This document shows, one piece after another, positions 52,278 through 60,293 of a stretch of 64,000 bases of DNA (position 1 is its first letter; every line of letters begins with the position of its first letter). The DNA comes from Lachnospiraceae bacterium (GTDB taxonomy: Bacteria; Bacillota; Clostridia; Lachnospirales; Lachnospiraceae). Location: contig JAFUNC010000011.1 in assembly GCA_017473115.1 (NCBI GenBank), forward strand, positions 56,586-120,585, given 5' to 3'. Position numbers and translations under genes: made by a program. The notes beneath the pieces were generated by a model. That model was given only the letters and a program-made list of their open reading frames with translations, did not search any database and was not told where the DNA came from.

Positions 52278-53192
52278 TTATTCCTTGTTTTCTTCCGGCT
52301 CTTCTTTTTGCACAAACTGCGCAATAATAATAGCCGCAAACATAATAATACAACCGATTAATTCACGTACACTCAATGCCTGATGCAGCAAAATCCAACC
52401 TGCCAAAACCGAAACCACTGACTCTAAACATAAAATCAGGGACGCCTTGGTAGGTTCCACATATTTCTGTCCGAGAATCTGAAACGTATATGCCACACCA
52501 CAAGATAACACACCGGTATATAATATGGGGATGTATGCTTTTAACATACCTGCAATGCCGGGATTTTCAAACAAAAACATTGCTGCCATGCAACATACAC
52601 CGGCGGTAAAAAACTGCACACAGGACACCAAAACTCCATTGGTTCCCGGAGAAATATAATCAATAAATATAATATGGAACGCGAACATCAATGCACAGGC
52701 GAGCAGAAAAAGATCCGCCACCTCCAAACGGTAGCCGTCGGATACGCATAAAAGATACAATCCCACGACGGAAATTCCTACACACAACCATACCAACGGC
52801 TTGGTTTTCTTTCGTAAAAAAATCCCCAGTACCGGAACCAAAATAATATACAATGCCGTAATGAAACCGGCCTTACCTACCACGTCCGTATACATAATAC
52901 CAAACTGCTGAAGCATACTGGCAACACAAAGCAGAAGTCCGCAGCCAATACCGCCTATGAGAGATTTTTTCACTATTTTCTTTTCATCTGCCTTGCCGTT
53001 CTTTTTCGTATTTTGTGACTTTGGATTCCCCAGTCCCAAAAACGGCAACAATACAATTCCGCCGATTATATACCGGGCAAAATTAAATGTGAACGGCTCC
53101 ACATAATCCATTCCGACACTCTGCGCCACAAAAGCAACGCCCCAAATCACTGCCGTAAGAAGAAGCATTCCGCTTCCTAACCACTTTTTCAT
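52278..53192 (-). CDS. EamA/DMT-superfamily transporter
   Basis: A 304-residue inner-membrane protein with ten helices in two EamA repeats (LLTAVIWGVAFVAQSVGMDYVEPFTFNFARY and ADLFLLACALMFAFHIIFIDY). A soluble Lys-rich insert lies between helices two and three (GNPKSQNTKKNGKADEKKIVKK). Such proteins export metabolites or amino acids; the substrate is unknown. It lies 37 bases downstream of spoVAD on the same strand and so may be expressed with it in the forespore. Confidence 0.88.
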   Translation of the reverse strand: MKKWLGSGMLLLTAVIWGVAFVAQSVGMDYVEPFTFNFARYIIGGIVLLPFLGLGNPKSQNTKKNGKADEKKIVKKSLIGGIGCGLLLCVASMLQQFGIMYTDVVGKAGFITALYIILVPVLGIFLRKKTKPLVWLCVGISVVGLYLLCVSDGYRLEVADLFLLACALMFAFHIIFIDYISPGTNGVLVSCVQFFTAGVCCMAAMFLFENPGIAGMLKAYIPILYTGVLSCGVAYTFQILGQKYVEPTKASLILCLESVVSVLAGWILLHQALSVRELIGCIIMFAAIIIAQFVQKEEPEENKE

Positions 53193-53229
53193 ACCTTACT
53201 TTATTCCTTTGTAAAAATATCCTGCATAT

Positions 53230-54381
53230 CTACATCTGCTCAATGACTACCGCATGCGCTATCCCCGGAATACTTTTGCCTTCGTTAAAACTTACCTTGC
53301 TCAGCAAAGCACCTGTAGGCAAAAACAGAATCCGCTTCCACTCACCGCTTGCCACTCTCGGCAAAAGATAAGCAGCCAACACGCTTGCGGCACATCCGCA
53401 ACCGCTTCCGCCTGCATTGGTCCCCTGTTCCTCACCGTTAAAAATCTCAATGCCGCAATCCATATGCCGGTCGCTGATATCATATCCTTTTTGCATCAAT
53501 AAATCAATCAAAATCTGTTGCCCCACCGTACCCAAATCGCCGGTAATGATTTTATCATAAAAACCGGGTTGTCTGTCAAAATCCTTTAAATGACGATAAA
53601 TGGTATCGCAGGCAGCCGGTGCCATACACGCTCCCATATTCATGGAATCTTTTACACCGTAATCCATAATTTTACCGGTGGTAACTGCAGTAATTGCCAC
53701 CTCATGTTTACGCTCAATCAGACATTTTTGCGGCAAATCAAACATTTGACGATCGACCACTTTATGTCCGGTATTTCTTTCTTCTTCGTGACCGGTTGCT
53801 GAAAGACACGATTTCATTGTCTTCCCGCCTTCGGATAAATGTCCTCCCGGCTCCCTGCTAAGAAGATAAGCGCCGCTTCCCGTCACCGTCCATGTAGAAC
53901 AGGGCGGACGCTGACTACCGTAGTCAAGCGGATAACGAAACTCTTTTTCTGCACTGGCAAAATGGCTGGATGTCACACATACCAACTGTTCCGCAAAACC
54001 GCCGTCTATCAGCATAGAACCAAGACTTAAGGATTCGCCGCAGGTAGAGCAGGCACCGTACAATCCAAACATGGGAATTCTAAAATCCTTGATGCCAAAC
54101 GAAGAAGCAATTTCCTGCCCCAACAAGTCTCCCGCAAGAATAAACCGCGCGCGGTTATACGCTTCCGTGTCCTTTTCAAACAAAAGGGAAACTGCTTTCT
54201 TTTGAAAAGCACTTTCCGCTTCTTCCCAGGTTTTATTTCCAAGAAGGTCATCGCCGCTTACAAAATCAAACAATTGTCCTAACGGACCTTCCCCTTCTTT
54301 TTTGCCTACTGCCGACGCCCATTCCCTGATATAAACAGGTGCCGCTAACTGTGTACTGCTCATTCCGATTTGCTTACTCAT
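53230..54381 (-). CDS. spoVAD: stage V sporulation protein AD (SpoVAD)
   Basis: A 383-residue soluble protein of the thiolase-like fold, slightly longer than the usual length of about 340. PVYIREWASAVGKKEGEGPLGQLFDF is followed by GLYGACSTCGESLSLGSMLIDGGFAEQLVCVTSSHFASAEKEFRYPLDYGSQRPPCSTWTVTGSGAY, the family signature. GGSGCGCAASVLAAYLLP and a C-terminal RILFLPTGALLSK follow. It binds dipicolinic acid and acts with the SpoVA channel. A sigma-G promoter is at 54414-54444. Confidence 0.93.
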   Translation of the reverse strand: MSKQIGMSSTQLAAPVYIREWASAVGKKEGEGPLGQLFDFVSGDDLLGNKTWEEAESAFQKKAVSLLFEKDTEAYNRARFILAGDLLGQEIASSFGIKDFRIPMFGLYGACSTCGESLSLGSMLIDGGFAEQLVCVTSSHFASAEKEFRYPLDYGSQRPPCSTWTVTGSGAYLLSREPGGHLSEGGKTMKSCLSATGHEEERNTGHKVVDRQMFDLPQKCLIERKHEVAITAVTTGKIMDYGVKDSMNMGACMAPAACDTIYRHLKDFDRQPGFYDKIITGDLGTVGQQILIDLLMQKGYDISDRHMDCGIEIFNGEEQGTNAGGSGCGCAASVLAAYLLPRVASGEWKRILFLPTGALLSKVSFNEGKSIPGIAHAVVIEQM

Positions 54382-54413
54382 ACCAACTTACCTTTCCACG
54401 TTCAAGATACTGT

Positions 54414-54444
54414 CAGTATGCGTATTCTCATCTAAAAATATGCA
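54414..54444 (-). promoter_or_regulatory. probable sigma-G promoter of spoVAD
   Basis: On the minus strand TGCATA (54439-54444), 18 bases, CATACTG (54414-54420). The -35 is a full match to the sigma-G TGMATA and the -10 differs from CATACTA by one base. It lies about 33 bases upstream of the spoVAD ATG and overlaps the end of the preceding gene. Confidence 0.8.
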
Positions 54445-54447
54445 TCC

Positions 54448-54675
54448 TTACATGGAACCGCCGATTCCTTTAATAAAATCCACATCTTCCTGCGTAATTT
54501 TCATATTGGACTGATAGGTTCTTCCATCCGGTAAGGTTACCGTTACATCGATAATACTGCCTTCTCCCATACCGTTCTGCATAATCGTCATCAGAAACTG
54601 TACAAATCTGGGATGACGGCCTGCAAATGCCTCCCAATCCTTTTTAAACGTCAATAATTTAGCCGGATTCATCAT
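54448..54675 (-). CDS. hypothetical 75-residue protein
   Basis: A small soluble protein, PAKLLTFKKDWEAFAGRHPRFVQFLMTIMQNGMGEGSIIDVTVTLPDGRTYQSNMKITQEDVDFIKGIG. A helical start of about 35 residues is followed by a beta-rich part. Similar short proteins of unknown function occur in Lachnospiraceae. The start is ATG at 54675 or the next Met at 54672; both follow GAGGAAA. It lies 66 bases before spoVAD on the same strand. No function is proposed. Confidence 0.75.
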   Translation of the reverse strand: MMNPAKLLTFKKDWEAFAGRHPRFVQFLMTIMQNGMGEGSIIDVTVTLPDGRTYQSNMKITQEDVDFIKGIGGSM

Positions 54676-54695
54676 ACTCTTTTTCCTCTTTTCCG

Positions 54696-54716
54696 GATAC
54701 AGCCTTCTGCTGTATC
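54696..54716 (-). promoter_or_regulatory. hairpin in the leader of the 75-residue protein gene
   Basis: Perfect 8-bp stem GATACAGC/GCTGTATC with a five-base loop, 20 bases upstream of the start codon and just before the ribosome site. No T-run, so not a terminator. It may influence translation. Confidence 0.55.
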
Positions 54717-54797
54717 GCCTGCATATTCATTTACTAACTTCTGTTTAACTGAAACCAAAGTGATACGGACTGTTTTACATTCCGGTGTAATATATAT

Positions 54798-55511
54798 TTA
54801 CAATTGAAATGCATCCGTAAAATATCCGGAAGCCGAAATCGGTTCGCCTGCCTCGGATAAGTGTCTGGTATCACCCATAATCTGTACGCGGAAGGCTGCT
54901 TCTCCCTTCGTACGTTCTTCACAACCAAGTACCGTCACAGCCGTTGGGGCAACAAAAAATCCCTGCCACAAAACCGGCGGTGCAATTCCGAGCAAATGAC
55001 TCATTATTACAAAACTTACACCCAAATGGCAGAAGAATACCAACGTTGCATCACTGCTTTCTTTTACGCGGTACATGCCGCCTTCTTCTCTTTCATATCC
55101 GTACTCCTTCAGAATCGCATCAAAGCCCTCACACACTTCCTTGTAATGCTCTCCCATATTTCCGGACTTCATAAGTTCTGTTTCGTGCCATTTATTTTTG
55201 TCGTGCAATTCTTCCTGCTTTGAAAAATATGCCGGCATAAAATCCCATGCAATAATATCTTCCCCGTTAAAAGGACTTTTTACACGATAATAAAATTCCT
55301 GTAACCAGGGCAATTCTTCTGCCTCTCTGCCGCACTTTTTCAAAGACAGGGACGCCGTATCCTTCGCTCTTCCCATAGGGGATACAAAGAATCTGTCTAC
55401 CTTCCAATTCTTAACACGTTCGGATAAAATTTCCGCTTCTCTCCAACCTTTTTCCGTAAGGGAATCAATCGAATAATCAGGCTCTGCATGCCTTATAAAA
55501 ATAATTTTCAT
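54798..55511 (-). CDS. histidine-phosphatase (phosphoglycerate-mutase-like) family protein
   Basis: A 237-residue protein. The phosphohistidine motif is IFIRHAEPDYS (RHAE in place of RHGE). The second catalytic region is LVFFCHLGVSFVIMSHLLG and the intermediate motif is FVSPMGRAKDTASLSL. Substrates of this family are various phosphomonoesters; which one is unknown. Its ATG lies one base after the birA stop, so the two are co-translated. Confidence 0.9.
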   Translation of the reverse strand: MKIIFIRHAEPDYSIDSLTEKGWREAEILSERVKNWKVDRFFVSPMGRAKDTASLSLKKCGREAEELPWLQEFYYRVKSPFNGEDIIAWDFMPAYFSKQEELHDKNKWHETELMKSGNMGEHYKEVCEGFDAILKEYGYEREEGGMYRVKESSDATLVFFCHLGVSFVIMSHLLGIAPPVLWQGFFVAPTAVTVLGCEERTKGEAAFRVQIMGDTRHLSEAGEPISASGYFTDAFQL

Positions 55512-55512
55512 C

Positions 55513-56298
55513 CTATTCTCCCAATCTCACCGTAATTTCACCGGTTTTTAATACTTTTACACTGCCGTCACTCAATTCCACCATCAGGCCGCCTTCCGAA
55601 TCAATGTCCAAGGCTCTCGCAGATATAAACGCAGTGCCTTCATTATAGCGGATTTCCCTGCCAAGTACAACGGACATTTTACGATAATCATCCACAAAAG
55701 TACAGTCTGTCATATCCTCGGCAAACTCCAGCAATCCGGTAACAATCTGCGCCACAAGGGCATTTCTGTCGATTTCTGCCCCCTTATGCCCAAGGCCGCC
55801 TGCAATGTCCCTTAATTCTTCCGGAAAATTCTCCGTACTCAAGTTAATTCCGATTCCAACCACCACAGCAGGCTCTTCCGACATATCCGGCTCCATAATC
55901 GCCTCCGTTAAAATACCGCAGATTTTTTTATCCCGGAGATACAAATCATTGACCCACTTAATACCGATTTTTTCGCCCGTAAACTCCTGCAACGCTTTGG
56001 CTGCAATCACTGCGGTTGCCGTGGTAATATGTACTGCGTCCTCCAATCCGGTCTCAGGCTTTAAAAGCAGGGACATATATAGTCCCGTCCCCTTGGGCGA
56101 ATAAAAACTTCTGCCTCTTCTGCCTCTTCCCCCGATCTGCTCATCGCTGACAAAAAGACAGGGAACCTTTTTGCATTCTTTCCAATGTCTTTTGGCTTCA
56201 TCATTGGTGGAATCTATGGTTTCATATACATTCACTTCCACCTTTTGTCTTCCCCTTGAAAGATTCTCTATGATTTTCTCTTTTGAAAGAGCATACAT
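55513..56298 (-). CDS. birA: biotin-[acetyl-CoA-carboxylase] ligase (monofunctional BirA)
   Basis: A 261-residue ligase without an N-terminal DNA-binding domain. Biotinyl-AMP binding loop DEQIGGRGRRGRSFYSPKGTGLYMSLLLKP, catalytic Lys in IGIKWVNDLYLRDKKICGILTEA, and a small C-terminal SH3-like domain (ARALDIDSEGGLMVELSDGSVKVLKTGEI). It attaches biotin to carboxylase carrier protein. GAGGATG site before ATG. It lies between the CHASE2 cyclase and phosphatase genes on the same strand. Confidence 0.95.
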   Translation of the reverse strand: MYALSKEKIIENLSRGRQKVEVNVYETIDSTNDEAKRHWKECKKVPCLFVSDEQIGGRGRRGRSFYSPKGTGLYMSLLLKPETGLEDAVHITTATAVIAAKALQEFTGEKIGIKWVNDLYLRDKKICGILTEAIMEPDMSEEPAVVVGIGINLSTENFPEELRDIAGGLGHKGAEIDRNALVAQIVTGLLEFAEDMTDCTFVDDYRKMSVVLGREIRYNEGTAFISARALDIDSEGGLMVELSDGSVKVLKTGEITVRLGE

Positions 56299-56326
56299 TC
56301 TGTCATCCTCTTATTCTTCGTTTTCG

Positions 56327-58156
56327 TTACGCTTCGATTTGTTCTTTCTTATCTTCCTTGGCATCTGTACCATCAATGCCCAGAAGTTCATATACGCACA
56401 CGCCTTGTAACTTACCCTTAAGCGGTATTTCTCCGATTTCCTGCACCCGGATCCGTCCTTTCAAACGTTTATAAATATGTTCACTGATTAATACCTGTCC
56501 GCGCTTTGCATTAGACTCCAAACGTGCTGCCGTATTTACCGTATCACCAATGGCCGTATAATCCAAGCGGAAGTCACAACCGATATTTCCCACAACGGCT
56601 TCACCACAGTTCACGCCCACACCGAAAGCTACACTTTTTCCAAAGCGTTCCATACATTTCTGCTCCAATTCCTTGGCTCCGGACACAATGTCCCAGGCTG
56701 CACAGACAGCCTTATATTCATAGTCTTCCAAATCAAACGGTGCGTTAAATACCGCCATGGTTGCATCTCCGATAAACTTATCCAACGTACCGCTGTTTTT
56801 AAATACAGCATTCGTCGTAAGATTCAAGTACTCATTCAGAATCTCCACCACCTGTGTGGGTTTCATGCTCTCAGACAAAGGGGTAAATCCTCGGATATCC
56901 ACAAATAACACTGCAATATCCCTGCTTTCTCCGCCCAGTTCTATTTTATACTTTCCGGATTTCATAATATCGTCCACGACCTGAGGTGCCACATACTTCC
57001 GGAACACGGAAGCAATTTTACGACGTTTTCCCCATTCATAAAGATAACCGCCTGCCAACGCAATTACATAATCCAGCACCAACATGAGCACAAGATAAAA
57101 TCCGGGAATACTGAGTCCCGCCTTGGTATACAAAAGAATTCCGGAAACAACCGTAACAACCTCCGCCGCAACAAAAAGTGCTGTTCCCCACTTTAAATGA
57201 AGTTTGGAAAATACCCAAAACATTCCCATGGCAATCAATGAAAAAATGATGGCAACACTCAGACGATTGGCCGGTAACGGATACTGTTCATCCAAAAAAC
57301 TTTGAATAATATTTGCATTGATTTCCACTCCAAACATCTGATTACTGCTGTTTGGCACCGTAAACTGGTCCTGTAAACCGGTAGCATAAGCACCGACCAA
57401 AACAATGCAATCCTGAAATACTCTGGCATCGATTTTGCCTTCCAGCAAATCAATCAGTGAAATATTTTCATACTCAAACGGTTTGCCGGCATAATAAATC
57501 CATTGCACACCGTTTTCATCCGTCTTCGGTACTACAGGTTCCAGATTCATATGTTCACAATATTCCAGATACATCTGATAGGACAGCGATGTATATTCGG
57601 TTACTGCACCGTTCTCATCCGTTACTCGTGTTACCGGTAAAAAAGACCGTATGGTTCCATCCGAATCCGGTGACGTATTGGCATAGCCGATTGGTGTCAG
57701 TTCGCCTGTATAAGGAACTTCCACTTGCGAAACATACATATGGTCAATTTCGACTTCTCCGTTATTCCCAAACGAGACTTTCGTATCATACATCAGGTGC
57801 GATGCAAGCACCACGTTATCATATCCTTTCAACTTCTCTGCAAAGACAGCATCATCCTCTTTATCCATCTCGCCCAAAAGCATAATATCGAAACCGATTA
57901 CCGCAGGATATTCACCTAAAACATCCAGAATTTCCGCATAGGTACTTCTGGGCCAGGTGCCAAAAGGTCCCAGTTTTTCCAGTGTCTTCTCATCTATGGA
58001 AATTATTTTGATGGTAGGATCCACAACTCTCGGTTGCTGATACAATCTGTCCTTATATAACGAATCCAATGAATAAAAAACATCTCCGTAGCAGAACCAA
58101 AATGTCAGGATTCCGATCAGTAACATTTCAATTGATAAAATAATATGCTTCTTCAT
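56327..58156 (-). CDS. CHASE2-domain class III adenylate cyclase
   Basis: A 609-residue transmembrane cyclase. After an N-terminal helix, a CHASE2 extracellular sensor spans about 30-290 (VVDPTIKIISIDEKTLEKLGPFGTWPRSTYAEIL, IGFDIMLLGEMDKEDD, CIVLVGAYATGLQDQFTVP). Three membrane helices lie at about 300-375. The cyclase domain follows: metal-binding Asp in VLFVDIRGFTPLSES and FIGDATMAVF, the purine-specifying Lys in LDKFIGD and Asp in DYTAIGDTVNTAARLESNA. These residues favour ATP over GTP. It makes cAMP in response to an unknown external signal. Divergent from the GAF-GGDEF gene. Confidence 0.93.
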   Translation of the reverse strand: MKKHIILSIEMLLIGILTFWFCYGDVFYSLDSLYKDRLYQQPRVVDPTIKIISIDEKTLEKLGPFGTWPRSTYAEILDVLGEYPAVIGFDIMLLGEMDKEDDAVFAEKLKGYDNVVLASHLMYDTKVSFGNNGEVEIDHMYVSQVEVPYTGELTPIGYANTSPDSDGTIRSFLPVTRVTDENGAVTEYTSLSYQMYLEYCEHMNLEPVVPKTDENGVQWIYYAGKPFEYENISLIDLLEGKIDARVFQDCIVLVGAYATGLQDQFTVPNSSNQMFGVEINANIIQSFLDEQYPLPANRLSVAIIFSLIAMGMFWVFSKLHLKWGTALFVAAEVVTVVSGILLYTKAGLSIPGFYLVLMLVLDYVIALAGGYLYEWGKRRKIASVFRKYVAPQVVDDIMKSGKYKIELGGESRDIAVLFVDIRGFTPLSESMKPTQVVEILNEYLNLTTNAVFKNSGTLDKFIGDATMAVFNAPFDLEDYEYKAVCAAWDIVSGAKELEQKCMERFGKSVAFGVGVNCGEAVVGNIGCDFRLDYTAIGDTVNTAARLESNAKRGQVLISEHIYKRLKGRIRVQEIGEIPLKGKLQGVCVYELLGIDGTDAKEDKKEQIEA

Positions 58157-58393
58157 CGCTTATCTCTCCCCTTCTACTGCAATGCCTTATCAGAAACATG
58201 CGTCGTATTCCATCATCTTTCGTCGTACCGTTTCCTTTTTACAAACGGATTTTCCCTTAAAAATCATAGCATAAAACCTACCTGCTGTCATTCTTTTTTC
58301 TTTTCATATGTAGTTGTTTATGTTATAATTTTCCTGTGTAAAATACATAAACTTTATAAACGGAATTTTTATGGATGTAAAAAGGGGGAAACT

Positions 58394-59419
58394 ATGGATA
58401 TAAACAAAAAAACATTATCATCCGATGAATTATTGGAAAAAATTTTTTACTACATGGAGCGTCTTTTTGAAGAAAAAGAATTATCTGCGACGTTGAATCT
58501 TTTAACAGATTTGGGTAAAACATTAGTGAACTCCGACCGTGCAAGTTTTTGGTTTTGGGATACCAAAAAACACGAGATTTGGACTTTGGCTGCCCTTGAT
58601 ATCAGCAAAATCACCATTCCGGAAAACACCGGTCTTGTCGGAGCCGCTATTATGAACAATGAATTATTGGTCATCAATGACCCTTACAACGATCCCCGCT
58701 TTAACAGCGATGTTGATAAAAGTTCCGGTTATGTTACCAAGTCCATTCTTACGGTTCCGGTAACCAATTCGGAAGGTAAGGTAATCGGTGCATACCAGGC
58801 AATCAACAAATTGGACGATATGGGCAATGACGCACCTTTTACGGACGCGGATATAAAACGTATCAAACTGGCTACCGCATTCTGCGGAAGAACTTTGGAG
58901 TCACATCTGCTGTACAGCGAAGCCACTGAAGACCAGTTAACCGGACTGAAAAACCGGCGCGGACTTTACAGTCACTACGAAAAATTTATTGTACCGATTC
59001 TTGCAAATAAAAAAGCGTCCATTATCATCTGCGACATCGACCACTTCAAGCGTGTCAACGACACTTGGGGGCATAATGCCGGCGATGCGGTTTTAAAACA
59101 CGTAGCCAATACATATTTAAGTCTTGTAGGAATTGATGACGGTATATTCCGTTGGGGCGGTGAAGAATTCATTATGTTGCTTCCCGGCAAAGATATGATG
59201 CAGGCTTCGGAATTTGCTGAAAAATGCCGACAGACTATAGAGGCTTCCGTATGTCATTTTGAAGACCTTGATATTAAAGTTACCATGAGTTTCGGTGTCA
59301 GTGAACTGGATGCCGGACTGACCACATCCGAAAACGTACAATCTGCTGATGAAAAATTGTATTACGCCAAATCTCACGGCAGAAACCGGGTGATTCACAC
59401 CATTCCCGAAAACGAATAA
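58394..59419 (+). CDS. GAF-GGDEF diguanylate cyclase
   Basis: A 341-residue cytosolic protein. The N-terminal GAF domain spans about 30-175 (LLTDLGKTLVNSDRASFWFWDTKKHEIWTL, ENTGLVGAAIMNNELLVINDPYNDPRF, SILTVPVTNSEGKVIGAYQAIN). The C-terminal GGDEF domain has LTGLKNRRGLYS, IIICDIDHFKRVNDTWGHNAGDAVL and RWGGEEFIMLLPG. The active site is GGEEF, compatible with activity. No RxxD inhibitory site is seen five residues before it. It makes c-di-GMP in response to a GAF signal. ATG at 58394 has an AAAGGGGG site; an upstream frame is rejected. Divergent from a cAMP cyclase. Confidence 0.93.
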   Translation: MDINKKTLSSDELLEKIFYYMERLFEEKELSATLNLLTDLGKTLVNSDRASFWFWDTKKHEIWTLAALDISKITIPENTGLVGAAIMNNELLVINDPYNDPRFNSDVDKSSGYVTKSILTVPVTNSEGKVIGAYQAINKLDDMGNDAPFTDADIKRIKLATAFCGRTLESHLLYSEATEDQLTGLKNRRGLYSHYEKFIVPILANKKASIIICDIDHFKRVNDTWGHNAGDAVLKHVANTYLSLVGIDDGIFRWGGEEFIMLLPGKDMMQASEFAEKCRQTIEASVCHFEDLDIKVTMSFGVSELDAGLTTSENVQSADEKLYYAKSHGRNRVIHTIPENE

Positions 59420-59431
59420 ACACATTTTCTC

Positions 59432-59460
59432 TGCGGCTCACAACGGGCCGCAGAAACTGT
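59432..59460 (+). terminator. terminator after the GGDEF gene
   Basis: Stem TCTGCGGC/GCCGCAGA with loop TCACAACGG, followed by a weak T-run. Convergent with the TIGR03915 gene. Confidence 0.65.
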
Positions 59461-59503
59461 TTGCAGTTCTTGCCACACAGCCGTCAGACTCCAATCTTAC
59501 CGA

Positions 59504-60268
59504 TTATTCGTCAGGATTCCGAAACTCCGTCACATGCTTACGCATCCACAACGGAAAATGATTCATTTGACAGGCAGGATTCTTTCTCTGTGCAATCCCC
59601 ATGGTATGAAAATAATTTCTCCAGAGTCGTGTATAAGCATCCTCCTGTTCCGTATCGGCCAATGCAAACACTTCTTCTTCGGATAAAATCCTCATATAAC
59701 ATTCTTCATCCCTCGGATGCACAATTGCTTCCCTGTGAACATCATCAATAATCATCCAATTCTCCGAAGGCATACGCTCCGTAAAATAACTTGCCACCGG
59801 CATTAAAACCCTGCTACGGGGTTCAAAATGCGCTACATACACCGTTTCGTTTACGCAATAAAAGCGTAAAAATTCGCGAAAAGAATGTACTTCCCTGCTT
59901 ACCAGTTTGCGAATCTCCCGGAACCGGATTACTTCCCGATACTGTACCATATCCAAAACCCGAGCACCAAAATGAAATCCCAGAATCAGTACGCGATACG
60001 CCGTATCCAAAGCATCCTCTTCAAAGGACAACAATGCATAGGAAATCTCCCAATACATCTGCGGTGATATTTTATGCCAGATTGAGCGACTTACACTTTC
60101 TGCCTTCGTTTCCTCCGCATCAACATGGATATATTCGTCAAACAAACGAAACTGCTCCACCGGTTCCACACACAATTTCACATTACCATGTCCTTTACCG
60201 CTTGCCCAAGCCTCATAAATGCAGGTCAGCATTGACTCATGATCCGGATTGCAGGTATAAATGTACAT
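59504..60268 (-). CDS. TIGR03915-family putative DNA metabolism protein
   Basis: A 254-residue protein that begins MYIYTCNPDHESMLTCIYEAW, the family start. The DUF4130-type central region is MVQYREVIRFREIRKLVSREVHSFREFLRFYCVNETVYVAHFEPRSRVLMPVASYFTERMPSENWMIIDDVHREAIVHP, and it ends in LWRNYFHTMGIAQRKNPACQMNHFPLWMRKHVTEF. This protein is regularly paired with the TIGR03916 radical SAM protein upstream, and the pair is thought to act in DNA modification or repair. ATG at 60268 has a GAGGAGG site. LexA-type boxes control the unit. Confidence 0.87.
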   Translation of the reverse strand: MYIYTCNPDHESMLTCIYEAWASGKGHGNVKLCVEPVEQFRLFDEYIHVDAEETKAESVSRSIWHKISPQMYWEISYALLSFEEDALDTAYRVLILGFHFGARVLDMVQYREVIRFREIRKLVSREVHSFREFLRFYCVNETVYVAHFEPRSRVLMPVASYFTERMPSENWMIIDDVHREAIVHPRDEECYMRILSEEEVFALADTEQEDAYTRLWRNYFHTMGIAQRKNPACQMNHFPLWMRKHVTEFRNPDE

Positions 60269-60293
60269 CTTTACCTCCTCTTTTCTTACATAA

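Noticed and set aside
58145-58393. An N-terminal extension of the GAF-GGDEF protein starting at 58145
   Set aside because: The extra stretch has no domain, overlaps the divergent start region and lacks a ribosome site, while ATG at 58394 has a strong AAAGGGGG site.
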